A stretch of 5,906 bases of DNA, taken from positions 1 to 5,906 of the forward strand of contig CALDFS010000161.1 in the NCBI GenBank assembly GCA_937942105.1, given 5' to 3'. A model generated the notes under the pieces. It was not told the origin of the DNA. It made no database searches and saw only the letters and a program-made list of their open reading frames with translations. The DNA comes from an uncultured Ruminococcus sp. (GTDB lineage: Bacteria; Bacillota; Clostridia; Oscillospirales; Ruminococcaceae). This document shows positions 1 to 5,366 of the stretch, piece by piece (position 1 is the stretch's first letter; each line of letters begins with the position of its first letter). Position numbers and translations under genes: made by a program.

Positions 1-2
1 TG

Positions 3-593
3 AACTGCGGTTCCTGCGGCTATAATACCTGCCGCGAAAAGGCTATTGCCATCTATCAGGGCAAGGCGGAAATTTCGATGTGCCTGCCGTTCTTAAAGGA
101 CAAGGCGGAGAGCTTCTCGGACAACATAGTTGGCAACACGCCGAACGGAATCATTGTGCTGAACGAGAATTTGGAGGTTCAGCAGATCAACACCGCCGCC
201 AGAAAGATAATGAACATCCGCTCCGCCTCTGACGTTCTGGGCGATCAGGTTATAAGAATCCTTGACCCTAAGGTGTTTATGGATGTTTTGAAATCGGGCA
301 GAAGCGTCCGCGACGAGCGGGTATATCTCGCCGAATACAAGAAATACGTTGAGCAGACGGTAATATACGACAGCGAGTATCACGTATTAATCTGCATAAT
401 GAGAGACGTTACCGACGAGGAGACCGAGCGCGAGAAGAAGGAGAGCATAAGCCGCCAGACGGTTGAGATTGCCGACAAGGTAGTTGACAAGCAGATGCGC
501 ATTGTTCAGGAGATAGCTTCGCTTTTAGGCGAGACTGCCGCCGAAACAAAGATTGCGCTTTCAAAGCTGAAGGAGAGCATAACCAATGAATGA
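3..593 (+). CDS. C-terminal part of a HydS-like sensory [FeFe]-hydrogenase: Fe-S domain, PAS domain, helical tail (5' partial)
   Basis: The reading frame is open from base 3 to the TGA at 591-593, giving 196 visible residues; the true start lies before the window. Residues 2-27 carry cysteines C2, C5, C10 and C27 (motif CGSCGYNTC, then MCLPF), the pattern of the small four-cysteine Fe-S domain (PF04060 type) that binds a 4Fe-4S cluster. Residues about 36-118 read as a PAS sensor domain (NTPNGIIVLNENLEV, then a strand ending LICIMRDVTDEE). Residues about 119-196 are a charged, probably coiled-coil helix rich in E, K and Q. In clostridia this order is known at the C-terminus of sensory, group C [FeFe]-hydrogenases (HydS), next to a PP2C-type phosphatase gene. 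The H-cluster domain itself is outside the window, so the hydrogenase identity is inferred from this tail and its neighbours. It could also be a Fe-S/PAS sensor without a hydrogenase domain. It overlaps the next gene by 8 bases, so translation is probably coupled. Likely cytoplasmic. Confidence 0.8.
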   Translation, partial: NCGSCGYNTCREKAIAIYQGKAEISMCLPFLKDKAESFSDNIVGNTPNGIIVLNENLEVQQINTAARKIMNIRSASDVLGDQVIRILDPKVFMDVLKSGRSVRDERVYLAEYKKYVEQTVIYDSEYHVLICIMRDVTDEETEREKKESISRQTVEIADKVVDKQMRIVQEIASLLGETAAETKIALSKLKESITNE

Positions 594-1758
594 TTTGTGT
601 GCTGACATAGGCTGGAAAAGCATAAACCACTACGGCGAGCAGCTCTGCGGCGACCATGTTGACATTGTTTCGGAAGGCGAGAATTCCACCGTCATAGTTT
701 TAGCAGACGGCTTGGGAAGCGGAGTTAAGGCGAGCATACTTTCTACCTTGACCTCGAAAATCATCTCCACCATGATGGCAGAGGGCTTATCGCTGGAGGA
801 CTGCGTTGAGACGATTGCCGCCACCCTGCCGATATGCTCTGTACGCGGGGTTGCCTATTCAACCTTTACGATTATCCACCTTATTAACAACGACGTTGCC
901 GAGCTCATTCAGTATGACAACCCCAAAATGATACTGTTCCGGGACGGTGCAAACTACGACTACCCCACCACCGAGATGAACATAGGCGGAAAGAAAATTC
1001 TGCGCTCTTCGATAAAGCTCCGCGAGGATGACGTGTTCGTTGCCATGAGCGACGGCTGCCCGCACGCGGGCATCGGCTCGGCGTTCAACTTCGGCTGGAA
1101 GCGGGAGGATATAATTGAGTTTTTGGAGCCGCTTTCGATGGTTGGCTACACTGCAAAGAACCTATCGACCGTTTTAGTTGACGAGTGCAACAAGCTCTAC
1201 GGCGGTCAGCCGGGGGACGATGCTACCGCCTGCGTTGTAAGAATCCGCCACCGCGAGCCAATGAACATTCTATTCGGTCCGCCCTCTAACCGGGATGACT
1301 GCAACAGGATGATGTCGCTCTTCTTCTCAAAAGAGGGCAAGCACATTGTCTGCGGCGGCACAACATCTTCCATTGCGGCAAAGTATCTGGGCAAGCCGGT
1401 TAAGGCAAGCCTGAACTTCGAGCGCTCGGACGTTCCGCCGATTGCCACCATCGAGGGGGTTGACCTTGTAACCGAGGGCGTTATAACGGTGAACAAGGTG
1501 CTTGAATACGCCCGGGATTACCTTGAAAACAACGAGAGCTACGAGCATTGGAGCTTCAAGCGGGACGGCGCTTCGCTTATCTCACGTCTGCTGTTCGAGG
1601 AGGCCACCGACATCAACTTCTATGTCGGCAGGGCGATAAACCCGGCGCATCAGAACCCCGATCTGCCCATTAATTTCAGCATTAAGATGAATCTGGTTGA
1701 GGAGTTGACCAAGTGCCTGATTAAGATGGGCAAGAGGGTTAAGGTTAGTTATTTCTGA
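586..1758 (+). CDS. SpoIIE/PP2C-family serine/threonine phosphatase, hydrogenase-associated, with an unassigned C-terminal domain
   Basis: 390-residue protein. The N-terminal part, about residues 1-222, is a PP2C-type (SpoIIE) metal-dependent phosphatase. The metal-binding acidic residues are visible: G22-D23 in CGDHVD, D41 in VLADGLGSG, D156 in MSDGCPHAG, and D211-D212 in GDDATACVV. It should therefore be catalytically intact and dephosphorylate a phospho-Ser/Thr protein. Residues 224-390 form a second region that I cannot assign to a family; it contains GPPSNRDD near 231 and VCGGTTSS near 255. No transmembrane segment is evident. The ATG at 586 is chosen because it overlaps the upstream stop (ATGAATGA) and has AGGAG at 571-575, ten bases upstream. 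In hydrogenase loci of fermentative clostridia such a phosphatase lies next to the sensory hydrogenase, so a role as its output is inferred. Its substrate is unknown. A six-T run follows the stop, but no stem precedes it. Confidence 0.88.
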   Translation: MNDLCADIGWKSINHYGEQLCGDHVDIVSEGENSTVIVLADGLGSGVKASILSTLTSKIISTMMAEGLSLEDCVETIAATLPICSVRGVAYSTFTIIHLINNDVAELIQYDNPKMILFRDGANYDYPTTEMNIGGKKILRSSIKLREDDVFVAMSDGCPHAGIGSAFNFGWKREDIIEFLEPLSMVGYTAKNLSTVLVDECNKLYGGQPGDDATACVVRIRHREPMNILFGPPSNRDDCNRMMSLFFSKEGKHIVCGGTTSSIAAKYLGKPVKASLNFERSDVPPIATIEGVDLVTEGVITVNKVLEYARDYLENNESYEHWSFKRDGASLISRLLFEEATDINFYVGRAINPAHQNPDLPINFSIKMNLVEELTKCLIKMGKRVKVSYF

Positions 1759-1863
1759 TTTTTTCGGAGTTGCTAGGGTCTTCTTATGTGTGTGACTTCG
1801 ACCGCCGCGCCCCTATAAGATAGTGCGTTACCGTAGTTGCTTCGACCGCCCGACAGAGTGCGG

Positions 1864-1933
1864 GCGGAGGTCTACGCGCCTACGCGCGTGGGCGGCTTCA
1901 CCGCCCGGACGGCCCTGCCGTCCAGACCTCCGC
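1864..1933. repeat. Perfect cloverleaf (four-way junction) element, 70 nt
   Basis: A 10-bp closing stem (1864-1873 with 1924-1933, GCGGAGGTCT/AGACCTCCGC) encloses three hairpins that abut with no linker. Hairpin A is 1874-1879/1884-1889 (ACGCGC/GCGCGT, loop CTAC). Hairpin B is 1890-1895/1901-1906 (GGGCGG/CCGCCC, loop CTTCA). Hairpin C is 1907-1913/1917-1923 (GGACGGC/GCCGTCC, loop CCT). All 29 pairs are Watson-Crick, and only the 12 loop bases are unpaired. Because it is an inverted repeat, the same fold forms on either strand, as RNA or as single-stranded DNA. It lacks tRNA hallmarks. Function unknown. Confidence 0.85.
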
Positions 1934-2034
1934 TACCCTCGGACTGCTGTGGGGCGCGCCTCCCCAACTGCCGTGACTCCTGTTCGGGCGACAAAGTGAG
2001 TGCATATATCGCCATTCCGCGAGTGCGTGCAGTC

Positions 2035-2212
2035 ATGGACGCGCACTGCGCGTCCATCGGGAGACCCCCGGCGAGGGTCTCCCACGGAAAAACAGTCCAC
2101 TGGACTGTTTTTCCTCCCATCCTGCGCTCGCTTACGCTGGGGATTTCGCGCTCTGCGGAGCGCGACAAGGGCTTCTCGCCCTTGACCTCGCCACCCTTTC
2201 GAGAAAGGGTGG
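2035..2212. repeat. Run of seven consecutive hairpins
   Basis: Adjacent inverted repeats cover almost every base. (1) 2035-2044/2048-2057, ATGGACGCGC, loop ACT, 10 bp. (2) 2059-2067/2075-2083, GGGAGACCC, 9 bp, loop 7. (3) 2086-2098/2102-2114, 13 bp, loop ACT. (4) 2119-2144, imperfect: ATCC/GGAT plus GCG/CGC. (5) 2146-2153/2158-2165, TCGCGCTC, loop TGCG, 8 bp. (6) 2166-2172/2178-2184, CAAGGGC, 7 bp, loop TTCTC. (7) 2191-2199/2204-2212, CCACCCTTT, 9 bp, loop CGAG. The uninterrupted chain looks like separate palindromic units assembled side by side. It might also act as a transcript-stabilising or insulating structure between the two genes. Confidence 0.8.
2086..2114. terminator. Symmetrical A-tract/stem/T-tract hairpin, possible bidirectional terminator
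   Basis: A perfect 13-bp stem GGAAAAACAGTCC with loop ACT. Its GC-containing core CAGTCC/GGACTG is flanked by five A on the left and five T on the right, the layout of an intrinsic terminator that works on both strands. It would end the phosphatase transcript coming from the left. If so, the hydrogenase gene needs its own promoter downstream of 2114, and none is obvious. It may instead be just another palindrome of the array. Confidence 0.45.
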
Positions 2213-2273
2213 ATCGAAAGCTTTTAGTTCTTTGCTCTTGATAATTTGATAAGAGCTTACATTCGTATTCCTT

Positions 2274-2289
2274 CCGCCGTGAGCGGCGG
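2274..2289 (+). promoter_or_regulatory. Leader hairpin just upstream of the hydrogenase ribosome binding site
   Basis: CCGCCG (2274-2279) pairs with CGGCGG (2284-2289) around a TGAG loop, a stable 6-bp stem. It ends 17 bases before the GTGAGG ribosome binding site at 2307-2312. It may protect the 5' end of the mRNA or insulate the start site from the upstream repeats. A regulatory role is inference. Confidence 0.35.
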
Positions 2290-2317
2290 GCAAATCTATA
2301 AAATCAGTGAGGACAAT

Positions 2318-3760
2318 ATGAGAAAATTTGATACCAAAGTTCAGCACCTGAAATACAAGGTGCTCCGCGAGGTTGCTCGCCAGGCGTGGAAGGACACGCT
2401 GTTTGACAATCTTTTGGACATTCCTAAAATTATAGTCCCCGGAAACACCCCAACCATGCGCTGCTGTGTTTACAAGGAGCGCGCAATATTGGCCGAGCGC
2501 GTCAAGATTGCCATGGGCGGGGACAAGGAGAACCCTAACGTCATCGAGGTCATAGACATCGCCTGCGACGAATGCCCGGTCGGCGGATATGAGGTCACCA
2601 ACGCCTGCCGCGGCTGCTTGGCTCACCGGTGCGAGGATGTCTGCCGGTTCGGCGCTATCTCGTTTGACGAGAATCACGTTGCGCACATTGACAAGTCCAA
2701 GTGTAAGGAGTGTGGAGCCTGCTCCAAGGTTTGCCCCTACACCGCGATTGTAGGGCGCAAGCGTCCCTGCCAGAACGCCTGCAAGGTCAAGGCGATTTCC
2801 ATGAACGAGCACAAGGCGGCTACAATTGACAATTCCAAGTGCATATCCTGCGGAGCCTGCGTTTACCAGTGCCCGTTCGGAGCCATCATGGATAAATCTT
2901 ACATGCTCAACGTTATCGACCTTCTTAAAAAGAGCCAGCAGGGCAGAAATTACCGGCTTTACGCGGTGGTTGCGCCTTCAATATCCAGCCAGTTTACCTA
3001 TGCCAAGTTAGGGCAGGTGATAACGGGGCTTAAGGAGCTTGGCTTCCACACCGTTGTTGAAGCGGCGCTGGGTGCTGACATGGTTGCCCAGGCGGAATCG
3101 CGCGAGCTTGCGGAGAAAGGCTTCTTAACAAGCTCCTGCTGCCCGGCGTTTGTGAGCTACATTGAAAAGAGCTTCCCGGAGCTTAAGCCCTATGTTTCGC
3201 ACAACCTATCGCCGATGGCGACGATTGCCAAGTACATAAAGGACACTACCCCCAACGCCAAAATCATCTTTATAGGTCCGTGCACCGCCAAGAAGATGGA
3301 AATTCAGCGCGAAGAGGTAAAGCCCTATGTCGATGCGGTTCTGACCTTTGAGGAGCTTCAGGCGCTGTTTGACTCGCGCGATATCGACATAACCACCCTT
3401 GATGAGGGCGTTTTGGACAATGCCAGCTACTTCGGCAGAATCTTTGCGCGCTGCGGCGGACTTTCGGACGCTGTTGTGGAAGGACTTAAGGAGCAGGGTC
3501 TGGACGGCGATTTCGAGCTTAAGGCAATATCCTGCGACGGCATTGAGGCTTGCAGGATGGCGCTGCTCAAGAAATCCAAGAACGTGCTTGACGCCAACTT
3601 CATTGAGGGCATGGCGTGCGTCGGCGGATGCATAGGCGGCGCGGGCTGTCTGACTCATGGCGAAAAGAGCAAGTCGGACGTTGACAAGTACGGCAGAGAG
3701 GCCTTTGAAAAGACGATTGCCGACGCTGTTTCGGTGCTGAATAATCCGTTTGCAAAGTGA
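2318..3760 (+). CDS. hydA: Group B-like [FeFe]-hydrogenase with multiple 4Fe-4S clusters
   Basis: 480-residue enzyme that would interconvert protons plus electrons and H2, most likely with ferredoxin, in the cytoplasm. Residues 80-190 are ferredoxin-like: C97/C100/C105/C109, C129/C132/C135/C139 followed by P, and C175/C178/C181/C185 followed by P, with extra cysteines at 49, 50, 83, 86, 151 and 155. The H-cluster domain fills about 212-480. Its three signatures are L1 TSSCCPAF at 271-278 (C274 in the proton-relay position, C275 a ligand), L2 GPCTAKKME at 320-328 (C322 ligand, K325, E328), and L3 EGMACVGGCIGG at 430-441 (C434 and C438 ligands). All four ligand cysteines are present. SSCCPA in L1 and glycine instead of methionine before PC in L2 fit group B rather than the classical group A enzymes. 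The ATG at 2318 is chosen because GTGAGG lies five bases upstream and MRKFDTKVQHLKYKV is a typical family start; the in-frame extension to 2246 reads into the repeat region. Maturation genes (hydEFG) are not in the window. Confidence 0.92.
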   Translation: MRKFDTKVQHLKYKVLREVARQAWKDTLFDNLLDIPKIIVPGNTPTMRCCVYKERAILAERVKIAMGGDKENPNVIEVIDIACDECPVGGYEVTNACRGCLAHRCEDVCRFGAISFDENHVAHIDKSKCKECGACSKVCPYTAIVGRKRPCQNACKVKAISMNEHKAATIDNSKCISCGACVYQCPFGAIMDKSYMLNVIDLLKKSQQGRNYRLYAVVAPSISSQFTYAKLGQVITGLKELGFHTVVEAALGADMVAQAESRELAEKGFLTSSCCPAFVSYIEKSFPELKPYVSHNLSPMATIAKYIKDTTPNAKIIFIGPCTAKKMEIQREEVKPYVDAVLTFEELQALFDSRDIDITTLDEGVLDNASYFGRIFARCGGLSDAVVEGLKEQGLDGDFELKAISCDGIEACRMALLKKSKNVLDANFIEGMACVGGCIGGAGCLTHGEKSKSDVDKYGREAFEKTIADAVSVLNNPFAK

Positions 3761-3768
3761 TTTATCGG

Positions 3769-3797
3769 GGCGGGCTGATATCGGTATTCAGCCCGCC
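3769..3797 (+). terminator. Probable terminator after the hydrogenase gene
   Basis: A perfect 10-bp stem GGCGGGCTGA (3769-3778)/TCAGCCCGCC (3788-3797) with a 9-base loop, starting 8 bases after the hydrogenase stop. The only T-run (six T, 3809-3814) begins 12 bases after the stem, so it is not a textbook intrinsic terminator. It may end most transcripts or mainly protect the 3' end of the mRNA. Some readthrough into the lipoprotein gene is possible. Confidence 0.55.
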
Positions 3798-3826
3798 TGA
3801 TAATGGCATTTTTTAGGAGGGACATC

Positions 3827-4858
3827 ATGAAAAGGCTTATGGCAATACTTATAGTGCTGGCGCTCGCAACTGCTTCTTTCGCCGCGTGTGCGGGCAATAA
3901 CAGCAACGACTCACCCGCCGACAGCGACAAGCCGGATATAGCCACGGGCGACTGGAACGGCGACTCCGATTCCGGCACAGACGAGCCCGAGTCCGCTCAG
4001 TCCGGCGAGTCAGCCGAGGAATTTCTCAGAACCATAACCGAAGAAACAGCGACTGCAAAGGGCGTATGCGGCGCAGACCTTACTTGGTATTATAAGGAAG
4101 GTGTGCTGGTAATCAAGGGTACCGGGGATATGACGCATTATTATGTTGATGCATATGAATACTATTATGCCCCTTGGGTAACATACAACGATGGAGAGAT
4201 AAAGAACGAAATTTCACGGGTTATTATCGATGATGGAGTTACATCAGTTGGAAGCCTTGCGTTTTATGGGTTGGGTTTGTTGAGCAAGGTGGTGCTGCCT
4301 GATTCGCTTGAAAAAATTGAGGAAGGTGCCTTTTTTTACTGTGGAAGCCTGACATCAGTTGATTTTCCCGATTCTATTGAAGTGATTGGAGACGAAGCAT
4401 TTTCCCACTGCGGCAAACTGGCTTCAGTGTCTTTTCCTGAGTCGCTCAGGGTGATTGGAACGAAAGCGTTTTATGGCTGCCTGAACCTGACTTCAATAGC
4501 TATTCCTGCAGCGGTTGAAGAAATCGGTCGAGACGCCTTTGCCGATTGCAACAATGCAGATGTTACGTTGCCGGAAGGGCTGACGCAGGTAGATATAGAG
4601 TATGCCTTTGATTTCACGAAATCAATAACAATACCCGCCAGCGCAACAAAAATAGATGGCTTAGGACAGCAACATTCTGTCACCTTTCTGGGCGACGCGC
4701 CGGAAATCTCCATCCATGAAGTCAAGAATGACTCCGGCGAGATAATCGGCAAAGCGATCAAGGGTCTGATAGATGGGTTGGATTACGAAACCGGCGAGCC
4801 CTACGAAACCGGCGTGACAATCTATTACAGCGGCTCGGGGGTTGAAAAGTATATTTAG
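3827..4858 (+). CDS. BspA-like leucine-rich-repeat surface lipoprotein
   Basis: 343 residues. Residues 1-20 form a signal peptide (MKR, then a hydrophobic stretch LMAILIVLALATASFAA) followed by C21. The box F-A-A-C fits lipoprotein processing, with an unusual F at -3, so the mature protein should be anchored on the outer face of the membrane. Residues 22-66 are an acidic, D/S/E/G-rich spacer. Residues about 77-120 (GVCGADLTWYYKEGVLVIKG, then APW) match the domain that often precedes BspA repeats. LRR_5-type repeats of about 23 residues run from 134 to 270, for example at 159-181, 182-204 and 205-227, each with an I-x3-AF-x2-C-x2-L-x-S pattern. The last two repeats are degenerate. Such proteins are common in gut Firmicutes and are thought to mediate adhesion or carbohydrate binding; no ligand can be inferred. 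The start at 3827 is set by AGGAGG at 3815-3820. The repeat core is clearly more AT-rich than the ends. No promoter was recognised. Confidence 0.87.
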   Translation: MKRLMAILIVLALATASFAACAGNNSNDSPADSDKPDIATGDWNGDSDSGTDEPESAQSGESAEEFLRTITEETATAKGVCGADLTWYYKEGVLVIKGTGDMTHYYVDAYEYYYAPWVTYNDGEIKNEISRVIIDDGVTSVGSLAFYGLGLLSKVVLPDSLEKIEEGAFFYCGSLTSVDFPDSIEVIGDEAFSHCGKLASVSFPESLRVIGTKAFYGCLNLTSIAIPAAVEEIGRDAFADCNNADVTLPEGLTQVDIEYAFDFTKSITIPASATKIDGLGQQHSVTFLGDAPEISIHEVKNDSGEIIGKAIKGLIDGLDYETGEPYETGVTIYYSGSGVEKYI

Positions 4859-4925
4859 ATGTTCCCACAGTATAAATGGGTCAAAAAATAATCGCGGTGG
4901 TTTGTGAAATAATATTTATAATATG

Positions 4926-4966
4926 CGCGCCCCTTGGCTGTTAATTTGCCGAGGGGCGCGGTTTTT
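4926..4966 (+). terminator. Intrinsic terminator (repeat copy 1) after the lipoprotein gene
   Basis: A 13-bp stem (4926-4938 with 4948-4960, one G-U pair) with a 9-base loop, followed by GG and five T (4962-4966). This is a strong rho-independent terminator for the lipoprotein gene, and it separates that gene from the toxin-antitoxin promoter downstream. Bases 4927-4966 match 5704-5743 at 37 of 40 positions. The stretch between the gene and this stem (4859-4925) is AT-rich and otherwise featureless. Confidence 0.9.
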
Positions 4967-4998
4967 GTGCAAAAATATATCGTCAGATATCGAAAAAT

Positions 4999-5025
4999 GC
5001 TTGCAAACGCTTGCAATTGCCGCAA
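4999..5025 (+). promoter_or_regulatory. Likely antitoxin operator: repeated TTGCAA boxes
   Basis: GCTTGCAA occurs twice, at 4999-5006 and 5009-5016, exactly 10 bp apart. TTGCAA is itself a palindrome, and the second copy overlaps the palindrome GCAATTGC (5013-5020). A further GCAA lies at 5022-5025. The second box coincides with the -35 element. Ribbon-helix-helix antitoxins of the RelB type bind such short phased palindromes and repress their own operon, so this is the best operator candidate. Binding is inference. Confidence 0.55.
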
Positions 5026-5039
5026 AAATGGGTTATAAT
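5011..5039 (+). promoter_or_regulatory. Sigma-A type promoter of the toxin-antitoxin operon
   Basis: -35 TTGCAA (5011-5016; 4 of 6 consensus bases), 17-base spacer, -10 TATAAT (5034-5039; perfect). Transcription should begin near 5046, which would put the start at the AAGGAG ribosome binding site (5046-5051) and give a very short leader. A somewhat different start point is therefore possible. Confidence 0.75.
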
Positions 5040-5060
5040 ATAAGCAAGGAGCGTGATATT

Positions 5061-5366
5061 ATGGCAAACACATCAGCGGTATACGCCCGCATTGACTCGG
5101 GCTTAAAGGAAAATGCAGAGCAGATTCTTTCTCAGCTTGGAATTTCTCCATCCGGCGCGATTCAGATGCTTTACAGTCAGATTGTACTTACAAGGGGAAT
5201 TCCGTTTGAAATCAAGCTGCCGGCTTCAAAGCCTAAAGCCATCGGCGAAATGAGCCGCAAGGAGCTTGACAGCGAGCTGGAAAAGGGAATAAAGTCCATA
5301 AAATCAGGCAAAACCTGTACTCAGGAAGAGCTTGACGCTGAGCTTTTGCGGGATTTTGGAATATGA
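5061..5366 (+). CDS. relB: RelB/DinJ-family type II antitoxin
   Basis: 101-residue antitoxin expected to neutralise the toxin encoded just downstream and to repress the shared promoter. The N-terminal part (residues about 4-50, with YARIDSGLKENAEQIL, then LGISPSGAIQMLYSQI) is the ribbon-helix-helix dimerisation and DNA-binding fold of RelB/DinJ. The segment TRGIPFEIKLP (residues 45-55) is characteristic of the family. The acidic and lysine-rich C-terminus (56-101) should be the flexible toxin-wrapping tail. The ATG at 5061 is chosen because AAGGAG at 5046-5051 precedes it and the -10 box lies at 5034-5039; the in-frame upstream ATG at 4923 lies before the terminator and promoter. Its stop overlaps the toxin start as ATGA (5363-5366), implying translational coupling. 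Because the toxin appears broken, this may now be an orphan antitoxin. Confidence 0.9.
   Translation: MANTSAVYARIDSGLKENAEQILSQLGISPSGAIQMLYSQIVLTRGIPFEIKLPASKPKAIGEMSRKELDSELEKGIKSIKSGKTCTQEELDAELLRDFGI

Larger units (their letters stand above)
1759..2317. repeat. Non-coding gap densely packed with palindromes and hairpins
   Basis: This 559-bp interval between the phosphatase and hydrogenase genes has no convincing gene. Its main content is GC-rich inverted repeats: a cloverleaf at 1864-1933, a small stem at 1950-1966 (TGGGG/CCCCA), seven consecutive hairpins from 2035 to 2212, a weak 6-bp stem at 2234-2256 (GCTCTT/AAGAGC, 11-base loop) and a 6-bp stem at 2274-2289. An 11-bp direct repeat, CTTCGACCGCC, occurs at 1796-1806 and 1840-1850. 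Bases 1967-2034 show only a weak 5-bp pairing (1987-1991 with 2009-2013). I could not find a promoter with a sound -35/-10 pair for the hydrogenase gene here. The arrangement resembles a mosaic of dispersed intergenic palindromic repeats, but a structured transcript is also possible. Confidence 0.75.

Noticed and set aside
1795..1851. CRISPR-like or tandem repeat array from the repeated CTTCGACCGCC
   Set aside because: There are only two 11-bp copies with one 33-bp interval and no further units.
1864..1933. tRNA gene
   Set aside because: The shape is a cloverleaf, but the 10-bp closing stem, absence of linkers, 3-5-base loops and lack of a T-loop or D-loop consensus exclude a tRNA.
1837..2241. 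134-codon open frame through the intergenic region, plus shorter overlapping frames on both strands
   Set aside because: It consists of the GC-rich hairpins. The protein is of low complexity and matches no family I know, there is no ribosome binding site, and the same DNA is open on both strands because of the inverted repeats.
2297..2302. TATAAA as the -10 box of the hydrogenase promoter
   Set aside because: It lies 4 bases from the ribosome binding site, so transcription would start within that site, and no -35 match is found at the correct distance.
2246..2317. Upstream ATG at 2246 as the hydrogenase start
   Set aside because: The extra 24 residues (MIRAYIRIPS and onward) are translated from the leader hairpin region and lack a ribosome binding site. 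The ATG at 2318 has one and gives a typical family N-terminus.
2132..2812. 226-codon minus-strand open frame opposite the hydrogenase
   Set aside because: It is an antisense shadow of the strongly supported hydrogenase gene, with no start signals or recognisable domain.
4923..5060. Upstream ATG at 4923 as the antitoxin start
   Set aside because: It would place the start inside the terminator stem region and ahead of the promoter. The ATG at 5061 has a good ribosome binding site and starts the conserved MANTSAVYARI motif.
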